Below are positions 53,746-61,808 of a DNA stretch of 64,000 bases, one piece after another. Under the pieces are notes generated by a model that saw only the letters and a list, made by a program, of their open reading frames with translations, searched no databases and was not told the origin of the DNA. The position numbers were made by a program, and so were the translations under genes. How positions within the stretch are numbered: position 1 is the first letter of the stretch; each line of letters begins with the position of its first letter. Where the stretch lies: NCBI RefSeq assembly GCF_028702905.1, contig NZ_JAQVNX010000002.1, positions 1 to 64,000 of the forward strand. Direction: 5' to 3'. This DNA comes from Methanofollis sp. Lineage in GTDB: Archaea; Halobacteriota; Methanomicrobia; Methanomicrobiales; Methanofollaceae.

Positions 53746-54914
53746 TGGACGAGTCGATGCTGGCCGCGATCCACGCGGCCGATCTCCCGGAAAGGACAAA
53801 GGAAGAACTGATCAAGGATCTCGATGGGAAGGAGATCACCGCCGAACAGTTCGACACTATCATGGTGAGCGTGGAGCGCGAGTACAGGCGGACAAGGATC
53901 GAGCCCTGCGAGGCCTGCGGGGTCATCGCCGCCCAGTCCCTGGGCGAGCCCGGCACCCAGATGACGATGCGTACTTTCCACTACGCCGGTGTGGCTGAGA
54001 TTAACGTTACCCTCGGTCTGCCCCGTCTTATCGAGATCATGGACGCCAGGAAGGAACCGTCGACCCCGACGATGACAATCCACCTGGAGTCCGATTACTC
54101 GGCCGACCGTGACAAGGCCCGTGAAGTCTCCTGGCAGATCGAAGCGGCACCTCTCCACGAGTTCGGTGACATCGTCACCGATATGGCGAACATGCGGGTG
54201 GAGATGCACGTCAAAAAGGAGGTCTGCGACAAGAGGAAGATCTCCCTGGCCGAGATCATGGAGAGGGCGCCGCAGAAGATCCGGGAGCGCCGCCACTACC
54301 GTGACTTCGAGTCAGAAGGGAACGCCGCAGACGGAGTGATCACCTTCACCCCGAAGAACGAGAGTTACCAGAACCTCTTCCAGCTTGCCGACCATGTCAG
54401 GAACGTGATCGTGCAGGGGATCGATGACATCGAGCGGGTGGTTGTCCGGAAGGAAGGAGGAGAGTATATACTTTATACTGAAGGCTCCAACCTAAAGGAT
54501 GTGTTCGAGGTCGAGGGCGTTGAAACCTCCCGTACCCGCACCAACAATATCAACGAGATCTCCCAGATCCTCGGGATCGAGGCCGCAAGAAATGCGATCA
54601 TCGACGAAATGAAGAACACGCTCGGGGAGCAGGGTATCTCGGTTGACGTGCGGCATATCATGCTCATCGCGGACATGATGTGCATGGACGGAGAGGTCAA
54701 GCAGATCGGCCGTCACGGTATCGCAGGCGAGAAGGAGAGTGTTCTCTCCCGTGCCGCCTTTGAAGTGACGGTCAACCACCTCCTCGACGCCGCGGTCGCA
54801 AGAGAATCTGATATTCTCAACGGTGTGACCGAAAACGTCATCGTCGGTCAGCCGATCCAGCTCGGAACCGGGGATATCAGATTGATTGCAAAACCCTTAA
54901 ACCAGGAGAATTAA
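53745..54914 (+). CDS. rpoA2: DNA-directed RNA polymerase subunit A''
   Basis: 389-residue C-terminal part of the largest subunit with the trigger loop and jaw: [57 protein letters not shown], and the C-terminal cleft helix region [15 protein letters not shown]. Starts on the rpoA1 stop. rpl30e starts three bases after its stop, so transcription continues into the ribosomal gene. Confidence 0.97.
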   Translation: MDESMLAAIHAADLPERTKEELIKDLDGKEITAEQFDTIMVSVEREYRRTRIEPCEACGVIAAQSLGEPGTQMTMRTFHYAGVAEINVTLGLPRLIEIMDARKEPSTPTMTIHLESDYSADRDKAREVSWQIEAAPLHEFGDIVTDMANMRVEMHVKKEVCDKRKISLAEIMERAPQKIRERRHYRDFESEGNAADGVITFTPKNESYQNLFQLADHVRNVIVQGIDDIERVVVRKEGGEYILYTEGSNLKDVFEVEGVETSRTRTNNINEISQILGIEAARNAIIDEMKNTLGEQGISVDVRHIMLIADMMCMDGEVKQIGRHGIAGEKESVLSRAAFEVTVNHLLDAAVARESDILNGVTENVIVGQPIQLGTGDIRLIAKPLNQEN

Positions 54915-54916
54915 TT

Positions 54917-55207
54917 ATGGACTTTAACGAGTCTTTGAGAAGAGCCATCAAAACCGGCAAGGTCTTCCTTGGACAGAATGCAACTGAAGAATGTGCCAAG
55001 GCCGGTAAGGCCCAGCTTGTCGTCATCGCCAAAAACTGCCCCGCAGCATTCAAAGAGGCCATGCTGGCCAGAGAGGGTGTTGTAAGTTACGTGTACAATG
55101 ATTCCGGCGTCGAACTCGGAAAGGCCTGCGGCAAGCCGTTCGTTGTCAGTGCGCTTGCGGTTGTCGAACCGGGCGACTCAGACATCCTCAGCATCAAGAG
55201 GGCCTAG
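54917..55207 (+). CDS. rpl30e: 50S ribosomal protein L30e
   Basis: 96-residue RNA-binding protein of the L7Ae/L30e fold: LRRAIKTGKVFLGQNATEEC, KAQLVVIAKNCP, YVYNDSGVELGKACGKPF. Standard position behind rpoA2 in euryarchaeal RNA polymerase operons. nusA starts on the base after its stop. Confidence 0.96.
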   Translation: MDFNESLRRAIKTGKVFLGQNATEECAKAGKAQLVVIAKNCPAAFKEAMLAREGVVSYVYNDSGVELGKACGKPFVVSALAVVEPGDSDILSIKRA

Positions 55208-55660
55208 ATGGCGGAAATAAAACTCACTGAAGACTGCATGCAGTTGATCTCGAAGTTCGAGAACATGACCGGCGCGGCAAGTCGGGACTGCATCATCGAC
55301 GAGAGGAATGACCGCATCATCTTCGTCATCAATCCTGGCGACATGGGGCTCGCGATCGGGAAGAAGGGGACGACGATCAAGAAGGCCTCCGACGCCTTCG
55401 GCAAGAGGATCGAGGTCGTCGAGTATTCGGCCGACCCCGAACAGTTCCTGAAGAACTGTTTCCTCCCGGCGCAGGTCACTGCGATCACCTTCGCCACGAA
55501 CGAGGACGGAGAGAAGGTCGCCCTCATCGACGTCAAGCCCGATGACCGTGGCCTTGCGATCGGCAAGGAAGGAAAGAACATCTTCAAGGCAAAGAAACTC
55601 GCCGGCCGGCAGCACGACATCGCGGATGTCCAGCTCGTCCAGGACGACGAGGGATTCTAA
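55208..55660 (+). CDS. nusA: NusA-like transcription/KH-domain protein
   Basis: 150-residue archaeal NusA homologue containing only the two KH RNA-binding domains; the bacterial N-terminal and S1 domains are absent, as usual. KH motifs MGLAIGKKGTTIKKA (about 49-63) and RGLAIGKEGKNIFKAKKL (about 115-132) carry GxxG loops. Last gene of the RNA polymerase operon here. In many Euryarchaeota rps12, rps7 and EF-2 follow at this point, but an unrelated VOC gene follows instead. Confidence 0.94.
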   Translation: MAEIKLTEDCMQLISKFENMTGAASRDCIIDERNDRIIFVINPGDMGLAIGKKGTTIKKASDAFGKRIEVVEYSADPEQFLKNCFLPAQVTAITFATNEDGEKVALIDVKPDDRGLAIGKEGKNIFKAKKLAGRQHDIADVQLVQDDEGF

Positions 55661-55699
55661 ACCTTTCTCTTTTTCTTGGTCCTCGGTCCGGGACAGACC

Positions 55700-55712
55700 G
55701 GATATATTTTAT
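55700..55712 (+). promoter_or_regulatory. TATA box before the VOC gene
   Basis: GATATATTTTATC about 30 bases upstream of the ATG at 55736; it marks a new transcription unit after the RNA polymerase operon. Confidence 0.5.
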
Positions 55713-55735
55713 CCCACGGTGCAGAGGTCATCCTG

Positions 55736-56224
55736 ATGGATATCACCTTCAGAAGCACGGTCCTCTTTGTCAGGGATATGGAACAGTCAAAGGCCTTCTA
55801 CACCGACGTCCTCGGGCAGAAAGTGGAACTTGACCTCGGCGTGAATGTCGGGTTCGTTGGGGGGCTTGCCCTCTGGGACCGCACCTACGTGAACGACCTG
55901 CTGTACGCCGGGAAGATGCCGCCGGGCGAGGCGCCGGCCCCGCCGATGGAGGTCTATTTCGAGACGGCGGAGATCGAGGCGCTGGCCGGACGGGTCGCGG
56001 AGGCCGGTGTCCGCTTCCTCCACCCCCTGCAGGAGCAGCCGTGGGCACAGCGCGCGGTCCGGTTCTTCGACCCCGACGGCCACCTGGTCGAGGTGGCCGA
56101 GCCGATGCCCGCGGTGGTCGCACGCCTCGCGGCGGAGGGACTCTCCGATGCCGGGATCAGCGAGCGGACGACTCTTCCGCCAGAGGTCGTGGCGGCGATG
56201 CGGGGAAGCGAGTGCTGTGACTGA
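55736..56224 (+). CDS. Glyoxalase/VOC family protein
   Basis: 162-residue vicinal-oxygen-chelate protein: two beta-alpha-beta-beta-beta modules, beginning ITFRSTVLFVRDMEQSKAFY and YTDVLGQKVELDLG, with the second module VYFETAEIEALAGRVAEAGV and AVRFFDPDGHLVEVAEPM, where Glu is a likely metal ligand. The C-terminal 30 residues form an extra helical tail. Substrate unknown; members include glyoxalase I, dioxygenases and resistance proteins. ATG at 55736. Overlaps the next gene by eight bases. Confidence 0.88.
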   Translation: MDITFRSTVLFVRDMEQSKAFYTDVLGQKVELDLGVNVGFVGGLALWDRTYVNDLLYAGKMPPGEAPAPPMEVYFETAEIEALAGRVAEAGVRFLHPLQEQPWAQRAVRFFDPDGHLVEVAEPMPAVVARLAAEGLSDAGISERTTLPPEVVAAMRGSECCD

Positions 56225-56732
56225 GGGGGCGCCCCTGTTCAGGGAGACGCAGCGCTTCACCCAGCCCTGGCTCTGGGCAGTCCTGATCCTCATTGCAGGG
56301 GTCGCCTGGTGGGGAGCGGTGCAGCAGTTATATTTCAGCGTCCCCTTCGGGAACAGGCCGGCGCCTGACTGGGCGATGGCCGTCATAACCCTCGTCTTCG
56401 GGACGCTCTTCCCCCTCTTCTTCGCCGTCATCCACCTCACCGTGGAGGTGCGGGACGGGGGGATCGCTTACCGCTTCTTCCCTTTCCATCTCAGCTTCAG
56501 GGTGATCCCCGCGACTGATGTCGAGCGCCTGGAGGCCTGCACGTACCGCCCCCTGACTGAGTTCGGCGGATGGGGTATCAGGTGGGGCGCCGGGGGATGG
56601 CGGGCCTATACGACCGGGGGCGATCGCGGGGTGCGGGTGTACCTCAGGAACGGGAGGAAGATTCTCTTCGGCAGCCGCGACCCCGAGGGGTTTGTCGCGG
56701 CGGTGCGGGCGGTGCAGGGGAGACGGACATAA
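56217..56732 (+). CDS. Membrane protein with two helices and PH-like domain
   Basis: 171-residue protein: two transmembrane helices (about 18-38 and 55-75) joined by a short loop, then a beta-rich domain (VEVRDGGIAYRFFPFHLSFR, IRWGAGGWRAYTTGG, YLRNGRKILFGSRDPEGF) that looks like a bacterial PH-like domain (similar to DUF6141 proteins). GTG start at 56217, inside the end of the VOC gene, is the most plausible; it implies coupling. Function unknown. Confidence 0.7.
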   Translation: MTEGAPLFRETQRFTQPWLWAVLILIAGVAWWGAVQQLYFSVPFGNRPAPDWAMAVITLVFGTLFPLFFAVIHLTVEVRDGGIAYRFFPFHLSFRVIPATDVERLEACTYRPLTEFGGWGIRWGAGGWRAYTTGGDRGVRVYLRNGRKILFGSRDPEGFVAAVRAVQGRRT

Positions 56733-57066
56733 CGGGAAGGGCTACCGACCTGTTCGGGTAGATCTTCGATCGGATCTCCGGTCCTATCTTCCCGGGGCCT
56801 ATCCTGAGTTTGGGGGTTCGGGGGCAACAGCCCCCGGTGGACTGTTTGGGGAAGGCAGCGAATCTGCGGATTCCTCCGGCGGGCAAAGCCCCCTCATCTC
56901 TCGAAGATCTTCAATCTTCTCAAGCTCGCTATCGCTCGCACCCCGCCATTGGGATAGAGGTGAGACGGCAATCTCTCTTCTCAGGATATCTTGTTCGCTC
57001 TTCCCTCTTCTTATCCTGATTTTGAGTGACGACCGAAAGGGGGCCGGCATACATTGAACTCGCGTC
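56733..57066. repeat. Intergenic region with dispersed repeat copy
   Basis: About 330 bases without a gene. From about 56810 it carries the dispersed repeat: GGGTTCGGGGGCAACAGCCC, AAGATCTTCAATCTTCTCAA, GCTCGCTATCGCTCGCACCC and GAGACGGCAATCTCTCTTC. Several short inverted repeats within (for example GAATCTGCGGATTC) suggest a folded RNA or decayed element. Confidence 0.55.
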
Positions 57067-57423
57067 TCAGACCGTCCGTATCGTCACGGTGAAGGTCTTT
57101 TCTGCCGCGGCGTCGGGCGCACCTGTCCTCACCCACAGGGCCCTGAAGGTGTACGTCCCCGGCCCGAGCGGTTCCACAGTCCATTCCTGTGTCCCCGGCG
57201 CCGTCTGCTCGTCGGTGACGACAAGACCGGTGCTGAGTTCTGTCCTCCATTCGTACCTGTCAAGTGTGTCGTACGGGAGGGTGACGATCACACGGCCCCC
57301 CTGGTTGACACTGACCGTCGTCCCATTCTCCTCCTCCCAGACCCGGACCGTGTCCGGGGCGCCGGTGCAGCCCGCGATAGAGACAGCAAGGATAAGGAGG
57401 CCGATGGCGATCCAGATCTTCAT
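57067..57423 (-). CDS. Small lipoprotein, possibly chagasin-like inhibitor
   Basis: 118-residue exported lipoprotein with lipobox IAGC after a short hydrophobic signal. The mature part is all beta: TVSVNQGGRVIVTLPYDTLD, YEWRTELSTGLVVTDEQ and LGPGTYTFRALWVRTG, ending KTFTVTIRTV. This order of strands and the final GTYTFRALW resemble chagasin-type (I42) cysteine protease inhibitors, though the NPTTGY signature is not intact, so the assignment is tentative. ATG at 57423 is right at the signal peptide. Confidence 0.65.
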   Translation of the reverse strand: MKIWIAIGLLILAVSIAGCTGAPDTVRVWEEENGTTVSVNQGGRVIVTLPYDTLDRYEWRTELSTGLVVTDEQTAPGTQEWTVEPLGPGTYTFRALWVRTGAPDAAAEKTFTVTIRTV

Positions 57424-57597
57424 CAGGCGGCATCCGCCTGCCCGGGACATAAGCCTTCCGGCGTCGGGATAGGTTTTTGCCCCCTGTACACAAACCAGAC
57501 CTGTATGACCCGCGCCGTCCGAATAGGGTGGCTGCGGAAAGCTCCGGCCCCTCCTCTTTCGGTGCGCCGGAGACACAGACAAAAGGTCGGAATCGTG

Positions 57598-58776
57598 ATG
57601 GAATACCGTTTTGCAGACCGGATGTATCATGCACCGGAATCGTTTATCGAAGAACTCTTCCGGGTCTCAGGCGTTCCCGGCGTCATCTCCTTTGCCGGCG
57701 GCCTGCCCGACCCCTCCCTCATCGACGTGGAGGGGATCAGGAACGCGGCCTCTGAGGTGATGGAGGAGGAGGGAGCGTGCGCCCTCCAGTACTCGACGAC
57801 TGACGGTTACCTCCCGCTGCGCGAGTTCATCGCCGCGAGGTACAGGAAGCGCCTCGGCATCCCGGCCGAGGCGTCGGAGATCCAGATCGTGAACGGTTCG
57901 CAGCAGTGCCTCGACCTGATGGCGAAGATCTTCCTCAACCCGGGCGACGCCGTCGGCGTGGAGGGGCCGGGGTACCTCGGCGCCATCGAGGCCTTCTCCC
58001 TCTACGAACCCGCGATCCATGCCGTCCCCCTCGAAGAGGACGGCCCTGACCTCGACGCCTTCGAGGCGCTCGTCAGGGAGCACGCCCCCAAGTACTTCTA
58101 CGGCATCCCGAACTCCCAGAACCCGTCCGGCCTTACCTACTCGCAGGAGAAGAGGAAGGCGATCGCCGATATCCTCGAAGGGACGGGCACGGTCTTCTAC
58201 GAGGACGACGCCTTCGGCGAACTCTTCTTCGACAACCGCCCGCGCCTCCCGGTAAAGAGGTACCTCCCTGACGGTGCGGTGCTCTCCGGTTCGTTCTCGA
58301 AGACCGTCTCGCCGGGCATGCGGATAGGGTGGATCCTCGCCCCGGCACCAATTCTCAAACAGTTCAATGTGGCGAAGCAGGCAGCCGACCTTCACTCCAA
58401 CGTCCTCTGCCAGATGATCCTCCACCGGTACCTGACAGAGACCGACCTCGACGCCCATGTTGGTCGGATCTCCGCGGTGTACGGCAGGCGCTGCCGTCTC
58501 ATGTGCGACCTCCTCGACGACGGGTTCCCGGCCGGGGTCACCCACACCACGCCGCAGGGCGGGATGTTCCTGCTCGTTTCCCTCCCTGACGGCGTCTCCG
58601 CGATGGATGTCTTCCATGAAGGAGTGAGGAAAGGCGTCGCCGTCCTGCCGGGCGTCCCCTTCTACGCAAACGGCGGCGGGGAGCACACCATCCGCCTGAA
58701 CTTCTCCTGCGCCGACGAGGAGAAGATCACCGAGGGTATGGCGAGGCTGAAGGGCGTCATCGCCTCGTGCATGTGA
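57598..58776 (+). CDS. PLP-dependent class I/II aminotransferase
   Basis: 392-residue fold-type I aminotransferase of the MocR/2-aminoadipate/multi-substrate group. Landmarks: PGVISFAGGLPDPSL (residues 27-41), LQYSTTDGYLPLREF, PNSQNPSGLTYS (Asn and Pro of the cofactor site), FYEDDAFGELFF, and the Schiff-base Lys in SGSFSKTVSPGMRIGW (about 237). Likely acts on branched-chain, aromatic or 2-aminoadipate-type amino acids; the precise substrate cannot be read off. ATG at 57598; the longer frame upstream is not supported. Confidence 0.92.
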   Translation: MEYRFADRMYHAPESFIEELFRVSGVPGVISFAGGLPDPSLIDVEGIRNAASEVMEEEGACALQYSTTDGYLPLREFIAARYRKRLGIPAEASEIQIVNGSQQCLDLMAKIFLNPGDAVGVEGPGYLGAIEAFSLYEPAIHAVPLEEDGPDLDAFEALVREHAPKYFYGIPNSQNPSGLTYSQEKRKAIADILEGTGTVFYEDDAFGELFFDNRPRLPVKRYLPDGAVLSGSFSKTVSPGMRIGWILAPAPILKQFNVAKQAADLHSNVLCQMILHRYLTETDLDAHVGRISAVYGRRCRLMCDLLDDGFPAGVTHTTPQGGMFLLVSLPDGVSAMDVFHEGVRKGVAVLPGVPFYANGGGEHTIRLNFSCADEEKITEGMARLKGVIASCM

Positions 58777-59146
58777 CGGTGCGGGAGTTCTGGTATCATC
58801 ATTTTTTTGGTTCTGGAAATGTCCATTTTTAGTGCCCATATCGGGGGCCGCAACCCCTCGGAAGAGACACCGATCAACTGCCTTCCCCTCACCCTACACC
58901 GGGGGACTCCTCGCTATTGCTCGTCGCCCCCGGACCCCCGGTCTTAGGATAGGATGGGGGAAGAGCGATGTAGATTCTCGGAGGGGAGATTGCCGTATCC
59001 CCTCGTATCCGGAGCGGAGATGGCCGAAGGGAGTCAAGAAGACCATCAAGTCTTCGAGTAGTCCCCCGATACCTCCGGGGGGAAGGCAGTGGACCCCAAC
59101 CCCTCCCCTCAAAGCCTATATCCTGAGGCGTCAATGGTGTGAGGCA
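58777..59146. repeat. Intergenic region with dispersed repeat copy
   Basis: About 370 bases. From 58862 it shows GATCAACTGCCTTCCCCTCA, CACCGGGGGACTCCTCGCTA, CCCCCGGACCCCCGGTCTTA and GGATAGGATGGGGGAAG, the same modules and order as near 0.96 and 20.7 kb. The last part (GGCCGAAGGGAGTCAAGAAG) resembles 42.5 kb. A TATA-like CCTATATCC at 59115-59123 probably serves the next gene. Confidence 0.6.
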
Positions 59147-60082
59147 ATGCTCGACCTCTTCGCCATTCTCCTCACGATCGCCGGTCTCTGTCTCTTCGAG
59201 ACGATTTCGTCGATCGACAATGCCATCATCAACGCCGAGGTGCTCGGCACGATGGGGGAGAGGGCGCGGCGGTGGTTCCTCGTCTGGGGCCTCCTCTTTG
59301 CGGTCTTCGTCGTGCGTGGCGTCCTGCCCTGGCTCATCGTCTGGGCGACGACACCCTCCCTTGGCCCGGTCGGTGCCCTGACCGCCACCTTCTCCAATGA
59401 CCCGGCGGTCATCGCCGCGATCGAGGAGTCGGCGCCCGTCCTTCTCATAGGAGGCGGCACCTTCCTCCTCTTTCTCTTCCTCCACTGGCTCTTTCTGGAG
59501 CCCAAGGAGTTCGGCATCAGGGGCGAACGCTACTTCGCGGAGAAAGGGGTCTGGTTCTACGCGACCGTCTCGGTGACACTCGCCGCCATCGTCTGGTTCG
59601 CCCTCGAAACACGGCCCCTCATGGCCTTCGGCGCCGTCATGGGCTCGACGGCCTTCTTCATCGTTCAGGGCTTCAGGATGAACGCCGACATGAAGGAGAA
59701 GCAGCTCAAGGAGCAGCATATCTCCGACTTCAGCAAGATCTGCTACCTCGAAGTGATCGACGCCACCTTCTCCATCGACGGCGTCCTCGGCGCCTTCGCG
59801 TTCACTCTCTCTGTCCCTCTCATCATCATCGGGAACGGCCTCGGCGCCTTTGTGGTGCGGGAACTCACCATCAGGAACATCGACCAGATCAAGCGCTATG
59901 TCTTCCTCAAGAACGGCGCGATGTACTCCATCCTCTGTCTGGGTGCGGTCATGGTCCTGCACGCCTTCGGTGTCCCCGTCCCGTCCTTTGTCTCGCCGGT
60001 GATCACCTTCGGCGTCGTCGGCTACTTCCTCTACAAGTCGGTCAAGTTCGCCCGGTACATGGACCTGCGGCACGGGAATTAA
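59147..60082 (+). CDS. DUF475/TerC-like integral membrane protein
   Basis: 311-residue membrane protein with about eight or nine helices of the TerC superfamily, DUF475 branch. The two diagnostic acidic motifs are present: FETISSIDNAIINAEVLG near the N-terminus and EVIDATFSIDGVLGAFAF near residue 203, each containing the S(I/V)D(N/G) metal-site pattern. TerC proteins are linked to metal (Mn) export or tellurite resistance; the substrate is not certain here. ATG at 59147 with GAGG just upstream. Longer frame upstream is repeat sequence. Confidence 0.88.
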   Translation: MLDLFAILLTIAGLCLFETISSIDNAIINAEVLGTMGERARRWFLVWGLLFAVFVVRGVLPWLIVWATTPSLGPVGALTATFSNDPAVIAAIEESAPVLLIGGGTFLLFLFLHWLFLEPKEFGIRGERYFAEKGVWFYATVSVTLAAIVWFALETRPLMAFGAVMGSTAFFIVQGFRMNADMKEKQLKEQHISDFSKICYLEVIDATFSIDGVLGAFAFTLSVPLIIIGNGLGAFVVRELTIRNIDQIKRYVFLKNGAMYSILCLGAVMVLHAFGVPVPSFVSPVITFGVVGYFLYKSVKFARYMDLRHGN

Positions 60083-60321
60083 GGGTGATGCGGGGAGGGG
60101 GCCGGGTCCCCGTACTCCTCTCATTTTCGTCTCTGGAGAGTGCCTCTTCTGACGTGTCTGTGCCTGGGGGCTGCCGCTCGAAAACCTACGGTTTTCTCAA
60201 GGTCGCTATCGCTCTTTCCCCACCCGATCAGCCCCGGAAAAAAGGAGCGGGAGACCCATACCGCGAAGATCTCCTCCCGCCACAAAGCACATGAAGGAGG
60301 AGGATCAGGAGGGGGACAGAA
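60083..60321. repeat. Intergenic region with short dispersed repeat piece
   Basis: About 240 bases without a gene. At 60166-60230 it carries CTGGGGGCTGCCGCTCGAAA, GGTTTTCTCAAGGTCGCTAT and CGCTCTTTCCCC, the right-hand part of the dispersed repeat. Confidence 0.5.
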
Positions 60322-61107
60322 ATGGGCGCAAGATACGAAGAGTTCAGGAACCGGGTCGCCCTCGTCACCGGGGGGAGTTCGGGGATCGGGAGAGCCACGG
60401 CGGCTGCCTTCGCTGCGGAGGGGGCCAGGGTCGTGATCGGGAGCCGCCACCAGGAGACGGGGGAGCAGGCAGCGGCGATGGTCCGGGACGCCGGCGGCGA
60501 GGCGCTCTGGATCAGGGCCGACGTCTCCAGAGACGAGGATGTCGAGAGTCTCGTCGCCGCAGTGACGGACAATTTCGGCAGGATCGACTACGCCTTCAAT
60601 GCCGCCGGGGTTTCCGGGGCCATACAGTTCATCCCCATGCAGAGCGGCGGCGACTTCGACAGCACTGTCGGGACAAACCTGAAAGGGGTCTTCCTCTCCC
60701 TGAAGTACGAGATCCCGGCGATGGTCCAGCACGGCGGCGGGGCGATCGTGAACATCTCGGCCGTCTCCGGCATTCTCGGGTCGCCCGGGGCCTCGATCTA
60801 TGCGGCGACAAAGAGCGCAAACCTCGCCCTCACGCGCGCGGCCGCACTCGAATTTGCGGGGTCCGGGATACGGGTCAATGCCGTCTGTCCGGGCGTCATC
60901 CAGACAGAGGGGCTGGACCGGACATGGCAGACGATACCGGGTGTCTCCATCGAGGGTGTGAAGAAGCAGGCCATGCAGGAGATCCCGGCCGGTCGCCTGG
61001 GACGTCCCGGCGAAGTGGCCGCCGCCGTCCTCTGGCTCTGCTCGGACGCCGCCTCATACGTCACCGGGCAGGCGATCGTCGTCGACGGCGGTCTCTCGAT
61101 CCGGTGA
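60322..61107 (+). CDS. SDR family oxidoreductase
   Basis: 261-residue classical short-chain dehydrogenase. Cofactor motif TGGSSGIGRA (residues 16-25), structural NAAG (about 93), catalytic Ser (VNISAVSG) and Tyr-Lys in SIYAATKSA, plus the C-terminal CSDAASYVTGQAIVVDGG. The Arg in GSRHQE after strand 2 favours NADPH. Substrate unknown. ATG at 60322 is preceded by the strong purine-rich GGAGG. Its last 54 bases overlap the convergent ABC ATPase gene. Confidence 0.92.
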   Translation: MGARYEEFRNRVALVTGGSSGIGRATAAAFAAEGARVVIGSRHQETGEQAAAMVRDAGGEALWIRADVSRDEDVESLVAAVTDNFGRIDYAFNAAGVSGAIQFIPMQSGGDFDSTVGTNLKGVFLSLKYEIPAMVQHGGGAIVNISAVSGILGSPGASIYAATKSANLALTRAAALEFAGSGIRVNAVCPGVIQTEGLDRTWQTIPGVSIEGVKKQAMQEIPAGRLGRPGEVAAAVLWLCSDAASYVTGQAIVVDGGLSIR

Positions 61108-61806
61108 CGCTCTCCCCTCTTTTTTCGTCCTGCACGGCTCCTCCCTCTCGATCAGACCGTCTCTGAGGTAGATCACCCGGCAGACGTACCTGATATGCCA
61201 GTCCTCGTGGGTCACCATCACGATCGTCTGCCCGAACTCCTCATTCAGGCGGGCGAAGAGGTCCAGGATCGTCGTCGAGGTCGCCGAGTCGAGGTTCGCG
61301 CAGGGTTCGTCGGCAAAGAGGATGGACGGCCTGTTCACCAGCGCCCGCGCGATCGCCACCCTCTGCTGCTCGCCGCCGGAGAGTTCGGCCGGACGGTGGT
61401 CCATCCGCCCCTCCAGTCCGACATCCCTGAGGACCTCCCTGCTCATGTCGAGGCACTCTCCACGGGGCACGCCCCGTACCAGGCAGGGGAGGAACACGTT
61501 CTCCTCCACCGTCAGTTCAGGGATGAGGGCATAGTCCTGGAAGACGTAGCCCAGTCTGTTCAGCCGAAAACGCGTCTTCTCCCGGCCGGAGAGGGCGAGG
61601 ACGTCGGTGCCGTCGATCGCGATCGCGCCCGCGGTCGGGACGTCGAGGAGGCCCATCGCGTGGAGGAGGGTGGACTTGCCCGACCCGCTCGCCCCCATGA
61701 TCCCGACGAACTCGCCCTTCTCGATGGTGAAGGAGACGCCCCGCAGGGCGCGGACAGGCACCGCCCCGAGCATGTACGTCCTTGTGAGGTCGCGGACGAC
61801 GATCAT
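61054..61806 (-). CDS. ABC transporter ATPase, MacB/LolD type
   Basis: 250-residue ATPase of the MacB/LolD/FtsE class. Walker A GASGSGKSTLL (about 36-46), Q-loop GYVFQDYAL, signature AELSGGEQQRVAIARAL, Walker B ILFADEPCANLDS, H-loop VTHE. It pairs with the FtsX-type permease encoded directly upstream (two bases apart). The last 20 or so residues, after IEREEPCRTKKEG, are encoded antisense to the 3' end of the SDR gene and are not part of the usual fold. ATG at 61806. Confidence 0.92.
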   Translation of the reverse strand: MIVVRDLTRTYMLGAVPVRALRGVSFTIEKGEFVGIMGASGSGKSTLLHAMGLLDVPTAGAIAIDGTDVLALSGREKTRFRLNRLGYVFQDYALIPELTVEENVFLPCLVRGVPRGECLDMSREVLRDVGLEGRMDHRPAELSGGEQQRVAIARALVNRPSILFADEPCANLDSATSTTILDLFARLNEEFGQTIVMVTHEDWHIRYVCRVIYLRDGLIEREEPCRTKKEGRASPDRETAVDDDRLPGDV

Positions 61807-61808
61807 GC

